This document shows, one piece after another, positions 46,501 through 56,341 of a stretch of 64,000 bases of DNA. Location of the stretch: the NCBI GenBank assembly GCA_032158295.1, contig CM063261.1, positions 868,001 to 932,000 of the forward strand. The letters run 5' to 3'. The notes beneath the pieces were generated by a model. That model was not told the DNA's origin. It did no database searches and was given only the letters and a program-made list of their open reading frames with translations. The stretch is from Pycnopodia helianthoides (lineage: Eukaryota > Echinodermata > Asteroidea > Forcipulatida > Asteriidae). Positions within the stretch are counted from its first letter, which is position 1. Every line of letters starts with the position of its first letter. The translations under genes and the position numbers were made by a program.

Positions 46501-47410
46501 TGGATTCGCACATGACTAAGACTCGGCGTTTTTCACCTCTCCAATCTTCTTCTCTTCTCTCCAATTTTTCGTTTCACCTTTCTAGTCTGTGTTCCCCATC
46601 GTGTCTCTTAATTAAAAGTAAGTTACGAAGCCGTACTTCTGAACTGTTTTTTTGTTTTTGTTTTTTTCGTTTCGATTTCTGTTTCCTCTCAATGTCGTAT
46701 TTTTTAACTTGTGTCCCTTTAGGGGCTCCATACTCTGCAGTAGTTCGATGACATATTCAAGGCATTAACAACTACGATCCCTATCCATTATTTATCCACA
46801 ATAATCTGGCAGCCCCGACCCTCTCCCCGGAAGGAGCATCTTCGAGGGCGGAAAACGTCACTCTGCACCCGCCTCTCAAGTTGACCATTGTTGACAAGTT
46901 CTGTTCTAGATCATTTGGACTTCTTCGTGATAGTTTACTGCGAATGTTATCTAAACAAAAAAGAGGTTCCCACGGAAGACCAATACACGCAGCGAGGAAA
47001 ATGTAAACATTATACAACCCACAAATCATGAATCGAAAGTGGGGAAAATAGAAAGCTATGAAATAGTCGTGACAGTTCGAAGGTGAACCTCCGAAGTCAG
47101 ATGACGATTTTGTTTGCAGCAACGTCATGATAAGTTGATTTCCGTGATTTACGAGCGAGATGTGCATGTTGGGTGACTCGAGGGTAGTGACTCGGGAGGG
47201 TTGGCAAAAGGCCCAGCCCTCCCCCACCCCACCTGATCGCATAGCACCAATCAGAGACAACTTGCTTGAAATCAACGCCAAAAACCCCCACAAATTAATC
47301 TCATCGAAGGGTTTAAAATCAACTGGGTCTTTGAGCTTTCACCACTTCACGATCGCCTTACTTTCTTCTCGGCACAAGCCAGCCGTTTCGCAGCGGTACT
47401 ATTTGGCAAG

Positions 47411-50400
47411 ATGGTTAACCTTCTTAAAGTTTCACAAGCTCTGGTTGTCTTCGCAGTAGCATGGCCAGCTAGTCAGTCAACACCACAGGAGTGTAACTGC
47501 GACGCAATCGAAAACAAAGGTAAACTTAAACAAAACCAAGACAAAGTGAACACAAAATAATGGCCACCTTTGTGTTTGTTTGTTTGTTTGTTAAAGTTAT
47601 TTATTTTATAGATATATTTTTATACTATGCTGCTTGGGCACTCTTTAAAAAACATCTCACAGGCTAGGATTTAATTTAGATGGACAACGAGAGCTAGGGG
47701 AGTTTGTTTTTGACCGGCACGTTCGGCCTGCAAGTTTTGGTGTGTTCGGCGGTACAGGCCTGCAGTTTTGAAAATGCCAATCTAACTTTAACATAGTGCG
47801 GTTTGGTCATAGTGCGGCCGAGCAGTATTTGGCATCGACTCTCGTATCACCAGGGAGGTTGGTTCGAATACCGATGGCGGCACTCGTGTGTTCTTCGCCG
47901 AGACAAAATTATCTATAAGAATATTGTGCATGACATCACCTGGGTTGCGTGAGCCAGACATTCCATTGGTGCATTTTTCGATCTCATTTGGGGAGGGGGA
48001 AAAAGAGGGACATGGGTTCTGAGCGGGGAGCTCCAGCCTCCCCCCCTCCAATTTGTTTATGGCCACTGGGTTAATGGGTACTAATTATTGTGAGGGTAGA
48101 AATTGTTGATGTGAATGACTATCAACTAGGGCTCAATTTCATAGAGCTACTTAATTAAAAGCGCATTGATACGTTAATGTAAAATGCGCTGTATAAGAAC
48201 TAGTTATTATTATTACTAAGCACAAAAAGTTGCTAAGCACATAAGTTGCTAAGCACAAAAAGTGCTAAGCACAATCAAATTATGCTTACCAGATTAAGCT
48301 ACCAGTCAAACTACCATGTCACAATTAAAGTCATGTACGATCTGTGACTGGTGCCCTGCTTGTTTTTGCACTAACAGAAAATGATTCCAGCAACATTTCT
48401 GCTTGAGTAGCTCTACGAAATCGGGCTATGTAGACTCATTTGGCTGCCGGTGTGGCAGGTGAATCGGCTCCCCTGGAGATTCTGGTGGTCCCCCCCTTAC
48501 TGTCTTCTGGTGCAGCCCTTTGCCGTATGGGGATACACGCACAGGGGGACAAACTCCCCCATGACACCGGTGTTGCATTCCACCAAAAGAGTCGAGGATG
48601 TTTCAGTAATGCCCTTGACCCAAATGAGCAGAAGTCGCAATTGTAAAAGGAATTGATGTTAAAAATATATATGTTTAACTTTATTTTAGTAATATATTTT
48701 TGTATCATAATATTCTCGTGCAGAAATGGTGACTCGTATATCCCTACTTGAGGCTAGTGTCTCTAGTCTTAAGACTACTGTCTTCAGACTGAACCAAGAA
48801 ACAAACAAGATGAAGAAGCTGACTCTGGCCTCTCTGAATGTGGCCCTGACTCCCGAAGAAGATCAATGTAAACAATCGCAAGAGCTGTACCGTCTCATTG
48901 AAGGTAATGCCATGAGACAAAAGCATCATCATCACTTACGGCGTGTCGTGGATGGCCAAGTGGTTAAGAGCACCGGTCTCAAACTCTAGTGTCTCTGATC
49001 AACAGATTGTCGGTTCGAGTCCCAGTCTTGACACTTGTGTCCTTGAGCAAGAACTTTACCCCAGTTTTTTTTCTAACATAAAGCCGTAGTACTTTGGATT
49101 AGTGCACGTTAAAGTATCAAGAACACTTACCGTGGAAGAGCAGGTGTTAACCCGGTGTTTCTAGTTCACATAGCAAACACCCTTGTTCACAGATTTCGTC
49201 GATGAGCTTACAGACTTCGATGAATCTGCGGATTGAAACATCAATTTTTTTACGACGTAAATTCATCCAGTTTTTATAATAGCCAGGCTGATTAATAGCA
49301 CTCCGCACTAATTATGTCACTTTTGCATAAAATACCCGGATGTAAGACGACCATTCAAGCGATCACCGTATCGGCGCGACACACACCGCAGTATTACAAG
49401 TAAAGCTTGGACATGTACGCGCGCGTACGTTCGTGAAATTCAACACGTTGTCTGAAAAATGGGTATTGAGCTTGCACTTTTTTCAGCCTTCGTGCCGAGT
49501 GGTATGGACCCTTTGCATATGACGTCACAAGCCCCAAAACAGTCCCCTCACTGAGGTCAATGAAGAGCTATCATTGGCTGAGAGACGTGCTCAGCGCGTA
49601 CACACGTGCACGTTGTTAGACACCAAAGATGGCGGCCAATGCAAGGTGATTAATAGCTAATCACCACCTTTGTTGTCGTAAATTACCAATCATACTTTGC
49701 CTGAAATACCAACCTCGTACCCTTTCTGTACCTCCAGGTCTTTCTATCCACATTGGCTTTGGACACGGATCGTGCGAGGTGATGGGGACGATCCAGTACC
49801 CTGCCGTATCGTGCAAAGACCTAATGGAGACATGTCAACAGCCTAGTGGGTTGTACTTCGTTCAGGGATCGGCCTCTACACAGGTAATGTATACCTGCCC
49901 TGAACAGTTTCATCCCATTGTTTTGAATAATGAACTGTATGTTTGTAAACAAAATGCGAACCTCTTAGCCAAGGACCACAGTGACTCCTGGCTGATATCA
50001 ATCAGATGGCTCGATGGCTCGATGGCTTGGAATTTGTTTTATTTGGTCTAGAGAGTCTCTGTTAGACAAATTGAAAGGGATTGTGTTCGCCCCAAAAACA
50101 TATCGCATATTATAACACCCCTTACAAATATTCTGCCTTTTGATTGGTTAAGAGCGCGTCACATGATATGTCTTAGTGTAACTAGAAACCGCGCGTGGAC
50201 CGCGCGGTACTATCACACGGCCGCCGATGTACTATCACATGGCAACCGATGTACTATCACACGGCAACCAATGTACTATACCCATAGCAACAGCAGCTTC
50301 ATGGAACATAGACGTCTTTTGTACGGGTGATATAAAACAAATATTGACTGCTTTTACTTGTGCTAAGGTTAAAACTACGACGCCCTCGGTGATCCCCGGC

Positions 50401-52215
50401 ACAATATATTTTCCCTCGTCTTTGCCTCGGGAAAATAGAACGCGCCGGGGATCGTAGTTTTAACCATAGCACTCGATCGAAGCAGTCAATATTTGTATAC
50501 TATTCAACACAGTGCTTTGGTGTAACGCCTTGGTGTTGTGCGTAATGCGTAGTGCGCAATGCGTAAAAAAATATAGTGGACGCCAACCGTATCGATACGG
50601 TGAGCTGCAACCTCGTCCCCAAGGGTGATCGATCTCGCCGCGCCATTTTCTTCCAGACGAGAGGTATCGATACGGCGCGCTGCCCATGGTAGAGGCTGGG
50701 TGAGCTGCTGAGCCGCCCGTGGTAGCGAGGCTGACAAAAATTCGAAAATTTTCTCCCAAAGTGGTGGAAATGGTAGACGCGCATATGTGAGGAGGTGCAT
50801 TCTGCGCCGTGCAAGGGGTCAATACGAAGCAAGTTCACCACCGTCATGTACTTCTAACGTATTGGGATTGCGTTAAAAATAATTGCCTGTTATTCTGTCT
50901 GTTACTAATACCTAAAGGTGTACTGTGCGATGGACGAGTTTGGCGGCGGCTGGACACGCTTTGGAAAGGGCGGCATGGAGTCTACGTGGAACTACAGGGA
51001 CGAGGATGAAGTAGAGGTCAATCTGGATATCATCTCACCCCAGGACATTAAAGTGATTCAGGTGTCTAACTTTAACACCTTTAAGATCTTCACGGATGTG
51101 GAGTTTTATCTTCAAGCTGAAGACTCGACGAATCCCTCAACCTTGATCGCACTGACCCTGCCGTCGCTCGAACCCAAATCCATTAGTATTGGACAAGGGA
51201 GGGATCACACCCACTTGGAGTTGACGGAGGAAGGTTAGTTCCTTGATCCAAATTGCCCGCCTTTATTTTCCCGCCATTTTCTCACTCGTGCTAAACGTTG
51301 CTTCATTTCATAACGCCTGTAAGAGTGCGTAATTACCTGCCATAAACGGAGCGAACGGAGCGCGCGACATAGCGAATATTCTATGTCATAATCAATGCCA
51401 ACCGTAAGCAAAGCAAAAGTACCGTCCTTACAGACTCTGTCGTCATACTTGTTATTATTTGATGGTTCTTTCATAAAACTATAGAGGGAGCACTCCTCGC
51501 TGTCCAACCGGCCAAGGGCTCGATCGAATCCCTGAGGGTAAATTACAGACAGATGTTCACACACAAAATGTTGGTTGTGTGATTCGATACCTTATGAAGA
51601 AGAAAATGGGAAAACAAAAGGTCTTCCTATGTAAATTCTAAAGACCGGGCGCTCCACAAGAAATTTTGTGTACACAACTTTTGGAAGGTTAAAACAGGGA
51701 CAAATGTAAAAACAATAGAAGTCACCACAGGGATGCACTTTTGAGAATGGGTGCGTGACCTGTGTTACACGATGGGTCAGCACCATAGACTACTTCGCAA
51801 GTACTCAGTGCGCGTGCGTTAGCCATGGAATGAGGTGCAGGCTGGTCTAGGTAACGACAAAATTTGTCACTAGCTAGACCAGCATGCACCTCATTCCACG
51901 GCTAACGCACGCGCACTGAGTATTTGCGAAGTAGTCTATTTTCTCAATGGCACTTTTTGTACGCCCTCTAGTTCTCTAATGGTTCCTCCCTCTCTTTTTT
52001 CAGGCGACCGTCTTGCCTGTCGTTCCGGGACAGCCATTTTGTCTCGGTGTGGAGACGGCAATTTACCACCGATCGACACGCCTTCCAAGCGCCTGGTGCT
52101 CGTCTCGCTGTTCTTCGGTCCCCGGGCAGTAAGCCAGGGAGCAGAGGGCGCCCACGGCTGGTCTCGTAATCGTTACACGTGGTCCGGTTCTTATTATTAC
52201 CTTTTGGCCAAGTAG
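47411..52215 (+). CDS. Secreted coiled-coil protein with an N-terminal fibrinogen-like subdomain, five exons
   Basis: Exons 47411-47519, 48724-48903, 49738-49883, 50918-51233 and 52004-52215 (TAG). They total 963 nt, giving 320 residues, with consistent phases (1,1,0,1). Residues 1 to about 22 form a signal peptide (LLKVSQALVVFAVAW). Residues 38-95 are Leu- and Lys-rich with heptad-like spacing (ISLLEASVSSLKTTVFRLN), a probable coiled coil. Around 120-160 the pattern SCKDLM...SGLYFV...VYCAMDEFGGGW matches the start of fibrinogen-C and intelectin-type domains. The remaining 160 residues do not show the usual fibrinogen Ca-binding or WW motifs and end WSGSYYYLLAK. I infer an extracellular lectin-like or matrix role; the partner is unknown. 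A single AATAAA at 52661-52666 suggests the 3' end. No gene name is recognised. Confidence 0.83.
47795..47900 (+). mobile_element. tRNA-like SINE fragment in intron 1 of the secreted-protein gene
   Basis: Contains gtgcggccgagcagta (A-box-like) and ggttggttcgaataccg (B-box-like), followed by a tail gttcttcgccgagacaaa that recalls the family tail. Confidence 0.4.
48127..48428. mobile_element. Palindromic MITE, copy 4, with a nested SINE/LINE-like 3' tail
   Basis: Left end agggctcaatttcatagagct and right end agtagctctacgaaatcgggct are the family ends. At about 48153-48215 it is interrupted by a short block with aaaatgcgctgtataagaac and attattatta, which resembles the 3' end of the SINE at 63337-63680. 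Confidence 0.6.
48948..49180 (+). mobile_element. tRNA-derived SINE, plus strand, in intron 2 of the secreted-protein gene
   Basis: Well-preserved head: A box gatggccaagtggttaagagc, B box ggttcgagtcccagtcttgac, then cttgtgtccttgagcaaga and a diverged body. It starts about 45 bp after the exon 2 donor. The head resembles a tRNA with a long variable arm (Leu/Ser type). Confidence 0.75.
50215..50285 (+). repeat. Short tandem repeat, about 24-bp units, three copies
   Basis: Units of atgtactatcacacggcaacc with single-base changes, in an intron of the secreted-protein gene. Confidence 0.75.
50337..50496. mobile_element. MITE-like foldback element, about 160 bp
   Basis: Outer ends ACAAATATTGACTGC (50337-50351) and GCAGTCAATATTTGT (50482-50496) are perfect inverted repeats. 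Further inward, gttaaaactacga pairs with tcgtagttttaac and gatccccggc with gccggggatc. Confidence 0.75.
51785..51939. mobile_element. Near-perfect foldback element with 66-bp arms
   Basis: Left arm from atagactacttcgcaag to ggctggtctag and right arm from ctagaccagc to cttgcgaa-like tttgcgaagtagtctat match at about 63 of 66 positions, with a loop of about 23 bp. It lies in the last intron of the secreted-protein gene, ending about 65 bp before the acceptor of the final exon. Confidence 0.85.
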
Positions 52216-52937
52216 GATGAAATTTATAATTACGACAGATTTGCTGTACACAAATTAATTTGTATTAATAATTTTGATTTCCTCCTTCCCTTTTTTGTAA
52301 AGTAAAAAAACCACAACTTTAGGGAAACTGACTGTGGGTCAATTTTATTAATTTTGTCCTTTAAACTTTATAGTTGCTACTTCTTTTTTGTATATTTTTG
52401 TGTCACATACAGCTGTAATTACCTCAAGGTAAAACAATTAAAAACATTAACAACTATAAACTGTACTTAAAGCTTATAGTTTCGAATGATTTTAAATTTT
52501 ATTATGTGTAATTTTAAATTTGTATGTGAAACACTTTCCCAAACTTCTTATAATTTTCCTGCCCAGGCTAGCCTTCTTACTCCACATCTTCCTTTTTTTC
52601 AGCGATTGTTTTCTAATTTTGTGCATTTTGTCGTGTAACTAATTTAACTTTGTGGAGAGAAATAAAATAATAGTGAGAATAACAGTTTTGTGGTAGCTCC
52701 TTGCGGGCACTTCACTGGGATGGGCAATTCTCCTGATCATGGCTTCGGTGCCCCTTTGAAACGGTCCAGTACAATCAAAATAAATCCTGCAATTTAGACC
52801 ATCATGTAACCTTTGTTTTCGTAAAGACATTGTACATTCCATGGCCTTTCTGGCAAGCAAGATACTGTACTGGTCAGTGTATTAAATTTTCCATTTATTT
52901 TTGTGTCAAAATTTCCACACAAATTCAAGAGTTATAA

Positions 52938-53105
52938 AAGTTACAGCTGAACTAGTTTTGAGACGTGCCCCGTTCTCCACAATTTAAAAGATTTCATGTT
53001 TTCTTCTATTGAGCTGTCGTAAAAATCGTGCAAGCAGGACTTGCAGGCTCTCTGGCTCTTGTGTAAACATGTGACGTCACAGGTCACATGGTCTATACAT
53101 TACTG
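52938..53105 (+). repeat. Dispersed repeat, third copy of the 37235/41249 family
   Basis: Contains acagctgaactagttttgagacgtgccc, tattgagctgtcgtaaaaatcgtgc and ctctggctcttgtgtaaacatgtgacgtcacagg. Confidence 0.55.
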
Positions 53106-53387
53106 GTGTGCTTTACTGAGGAAAAACTGCCTTCGACAACAATCAAATATTGATCGCTGCAAAAAGACTGATCGATGTGTTGATCAGAATTTATGCCTTT
53201 TTGGCCTGCTATATTATAGGCCTGCCATCAGGCCTGCCATTGCAAAAAAAAAACTTGTTTGGAATGATTAAAAATTATTGTATATCATTTGAATGCTTTT
53301 CACTGTATTTAATCATTCAATATACTTTGTAAATAAAGTTCTTGATAATAGTACAACAATAGTCAACAATAGTCTATTCTTCTAGGG

Positions 53388-53452
53388 ACCACGATCCTTC
53401 CTCCATGATGACACAGACCCCTCTCTTGATGTGGACACTGGTGAACAGTGAA
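53388..53452 (+). other. Weak candidate terminal exon
   Basis: A ttcttctag acceptor is followed by an open phase-0 stretch reading GPRSFLHDDTDPSLDVDTGEQ and then TGA. It could be an alternative last exon of the secreted-protein gene, although that gene already ends cleanly in TAG at 52215. It could also be chance. There is no family match. Confidence 0.12.
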
Positions 53453-53674
53453 CTAAAAAAATGAATCTCAGGGACACTTAAAGTGTTCCTTTAATCGTTG
53501 AATTGCTTATACAATTAATTGTTGGATTAATACAGTTCAGTTATAAGACCCTCAAAATTGTAGTTTCTTAAATTTTGGACTATTGTGGGTTTATATAATA
53601 ATAAGGAAAACAAATGGACTTGCAAAACTCAGTCATAAGTCAGTGTACGTTTAAGTATATCTCCCCTCGTGCCT

Positions 53675-53711
53675 GTGAGTGACCAGAAGGGATCCTCTTC
53701 TGGTCACTCAC
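53675..53711. repeat. Perfect 15-bp hairpin with 7-nt loop
   Basis: GTGAGTGACCAGAAG (53675-53689) and CTTCTGGTCACTCAC (53697-53711) are exact inverted repeats around GGATCCT. It lies between genes, with no coding context. Confidence 0.85.
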
Positions 53712-54945
53712 ACCATAGAGAAAGGACCTATGCTCACACTACCAGGGTACACAGACGTAATACACTAAAGTAATGACCTCATGTTTGCCAATGCCAGTCC
53801 ATAATAACAATATTATTATTAATGTGCCTTGACTGAGTCCCTGATCTAGCACCCAAGAACTGACCTCGGCAGAGTAGGGCCCTATATATTTTAGTTTTTA
53901 GTTATAAAATACAACATTTGTAAAGCACCATTTATCTATAACCAATCATATTCCAAGGATCTGGGAAAAAAGGAAAATTTAAGAAAACCTGTTCCGTAAG
54001 TACACGTCGGAACAGCTAAAAAGTATATAAATTATGATGTGGACGTGAAGAGCACATACACGGTACATGCACATGATGCATGATATGACATCATTGGCAT
54101 TTATATGATTTTAAGAGAGATTTGCACACTCACAAAAAACAAGTAGTGGATAAACACAATGTACGGAAAATTGTTTTTAACATTGCAGTGTTATAGATTG
54201 AACTATATCTGAAGGAAATTTGTATTATTTCAGGCTTACAAAAAGCAAACCGAGTTATATAATACTTTAAAAAGTTTATTTTCGAACTTACCCCCTTTTC
54301 CTTTTGAGCACAGCGCTGTCAAACAGCGCCACCAATAGATTTAACAAAGCAAACGCTAACCAAAAGTGAACGACTGTTGTGTGTTAACTTCCCCAGCATT
54401 CGTTTTCAGCACAGCTAGCTCACTGCATGAACGCCCATCCGATTCTACGCGCTTGACAAAACAGTCGTTGACTAATCTCCATCGCATAACAATGCAAATG
54501 GCGACGAAGCTGCTGCACTGAAATAGAAAAATGCACCTGGGAAAAATGTTGGTTTATTAAATTGAAGTGTTTCTGACCAAATTCCCTCGGGAAAAATATA
54601 ATACCAATTACGTCACTCATTTGGGTAGTATAAACTTAATTTCCTGACATGCCTTAAGCACTTTTATGTTGGACGAATCAAGAAAAATGGTCCTTTCTTC
54701 TGCTTCTCCATGGTCTGGACATTATCGATGGTAAGAAAAAAAAACCTTCATGTTTTTGTTCTTGTTTTGAAACATACTGCAGGCCGCCAGGCCAGTACAC
54801 CAGTGCATTGTGCTGTCGAGCGTTCAATTCTGCCTTTGTTTGTGTTCTAGCTAGCTGCATTCTGCTGTTCGCCTTAACCCCGTTCTCCACATTTTCTCCA
54901 GTGTACTCTTGTATTTCTCATTGCATTGAATTAAAATAAAAAGGC

Positions 54946-55196
54946 CTGGGCCCAATTTCATAGAGCTGCTAAGCACAATTTGCTTAGCATGAAATTTCTT
55001 CATTGATAAAAAACAGGATTACCAACCAAATTTCCACGTGATTTTCAGGATAAGCAAACGAACAGCTGAATACCAGTAACAAGCAATATTCAACACATGG
55101 AAATTTGGTTGGTAACCCTGTTTTTATCAAGGAAGAAATTTCATGCTAAGCAAATTGTTGTGCTTAGGCTTAGCAGCTCTATGAAATTGGGCCCTG
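54946..55196. mobile_element. Palindromic MITE, long variant (250 bp), copy 5
   Basis: Left end gggcccaatttcatagagctgctaagc, right end gcttagcagctctatgaaattgggccc. Inside, accaaccaaatttccacgtg pairs with cacatggaaatttggttggt and cttgataaaaacagg-like sequence also mirrors. Nearly the whole element can therefore fold on itself, unlike the shorter copies. Confidence 0.75.
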
Positions 55197-55431
55197 ATGT
55201 AAAGATAGGGTCACTTTGGTATTTTGGTAAAAAAAAACAACATAAATAAATAAAAAAAAATTAAATAAATTTGTCTTCAATATTCGAAAGCCTTCTTGTT
55301 ATTAACTTAACAAAGTAAGCATTCTGCGAAATTATTTGGTCTGAAGTGCCCCCTTTATTATGAAATCAATAAAAGTACCTGTCGAAAAATTTCAATCTCC
55401 ATTCCAAGAGCCCCTAAACACATGCTGAAGC

Positions 55432-55566
55432 AGGCCTGAAATTTCATCTTTGAGAGGGCAAGGCCATTTTCATTTCCAAAGGGCACTTAAAAGTCTATGC
55501 CATTGAACACTTATGGGGGCCAAGGTCAAGAGACAAGACCATGACCTCCCTGTAATTCCAGGCCTG
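55432..55566. mobile_element. MITE with GGCCTGGAATT... ends, copy 2
   Basis: Reverse orientation to 8125-8271. It shows caggcctgaaatttcatctttgagagggcaaggcc on the left and ccatgacctccctgtaattccaggcctgc on the right. Confidence 0.6.
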
Positions 55567-55987
55567 CTGAAGCATTTGTGCAGAGATGCAGTTGGTACCT
55601 GATACATGATGTCACCTCGCCTGGTTTTAACGTAACGTTCTTGATGAAATAAACGTGACACTTTTTTGCTGTTTTCTCAACAAGTGAAGTAGACACTGTA
55701 CTCGGCAGAAACTTTCATAGGTGACTTTTATTGTTTCCTTTATGATAAAATTTACATTTTATTTAAGATCACTTAAGGTTTGTGCGATACAAAGAGGGAC
55801 AAAGGGTACTGGAATTTATGCTTAAAATATCCCTTTTACTGGTGATTATTGTTTTGAGAGTTTGGTAGGATGCTAGCATGTGTAACACCCACTAGCATAC
55901 ATGTACTTGTGTAAAAAACGCAATGCACCAAGTGTTTTGTAATCTCAGAGGATTTCTCTACTTTGTTCATCTCTTCTGTTCTTCATA

Positions 55988-56341
55988 GGGTTTCTTGATG
56001 TAAAGGAACTCTGGAGGTGCTTCATGTTTGAGACTCATCCCAACCACACACAGTGTTGAGGTGCTTGCTTCATGTTTGAGGCTCATCCCAACAACACACA
56101 GTGTTGAGGTGCTTCATGTTTGAGGCTCATCTCATCCCAACCACACAGTGTTGAGGTGCTTCATGTTGAGGCTCAATCCAACCACACACAGTGTTTGATT
56201 TGTACTAAACACTAAGCCAACACAATGCCGCTGAAAAAGATTGCCGTAACTCCAATCATCTCGAAACAGTCCAGCATCGTGGAGCAAACAGATGTGGGTC
56301 AGTGCAACTGCAACCATGGAAATGAGCAAGACAGCACCAAA
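55988..56341 (+). CDS. Candidate 5' coding exon of an unrecognised gene (coding from 56225)
   Basis: An acceptor-like tctgttcttcatag ends near 55988. ATG at 56225 (context acaATGC) opens 39 codons, starting MPLKKIAVTP and rich in Ser, Gln and Cys (GQCNCNHGNE), and ending AAA before a consensus GTAAGT donor at 56342. The leader between the acceptor and the ATG is mostly a 44-bp tandem repeat with short upstream ORFs. I could not find a following exon before 64000, so the gene either has a long first intron or is not real. There is no family match. Coding status rests only on the open frame, the ATG and the splice sites. Confidence 0.35.
56012..56200 (+). repeat. Tandem repeat, about 44-bp unit, four copies
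   Basis: Units contain ggtgcttcatgtttgaggct then catcccaaccacacacagtg, with small indels. It lies just upstream of the candidate ATG at 56225. Confidence 0.85.

Larger units (their letters stand above)
43253..47410. other. 4.2-kb intergenic region
   Basis: No supported exon. Contains a short CCCAACTTTAGAATCG piece (43660-43705), a decayed MITE (44935-45030), a palindromic MITE (45409-45592), a tRNA-like SINE head on the minus strand (46110-46175) and a half-site-rich repeat (46410-46500). It should include the promoters of the divergent elongase and secreted-protein genes. Confidence 0.5.
52216..55987. other. 3.8-kb intergenic region
   Basis: Includes the 3' UTR of the secreted-protein gene. 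No supported gene, apart from a weak candidate terminal exon at about 53388-53452. Contains the third copy of a dispersed repeat (52938-53105), a perfect hairpin (53675-53711), a palindromic MITE (54946-55196) and a GGCCTGGAATT-type MITE (55432-55566). Confidence 0.5.

Noticed and set aside
46781..47293. 170-codon open frame on the minus strand
   Set aside because: No family motif, no splice context, Cys-, Trp- and Ser-rich composition typical of chance frames, and it overlaps the likely promoter of the secreted-protein gene.
48948..49040. A working tRNA gene
   Set aside because: The A and B boxes are good, but the head continues into the SINE tail shared with 9745 and 63337, and the acceptor stem does not pair well.
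50460..50847. Overlapping minus-strand frames of about 100-120 codons
   Set aside because: They lie in repeat-rich intron sequence with CGTATCGATACGG palindromes and show no family motif.
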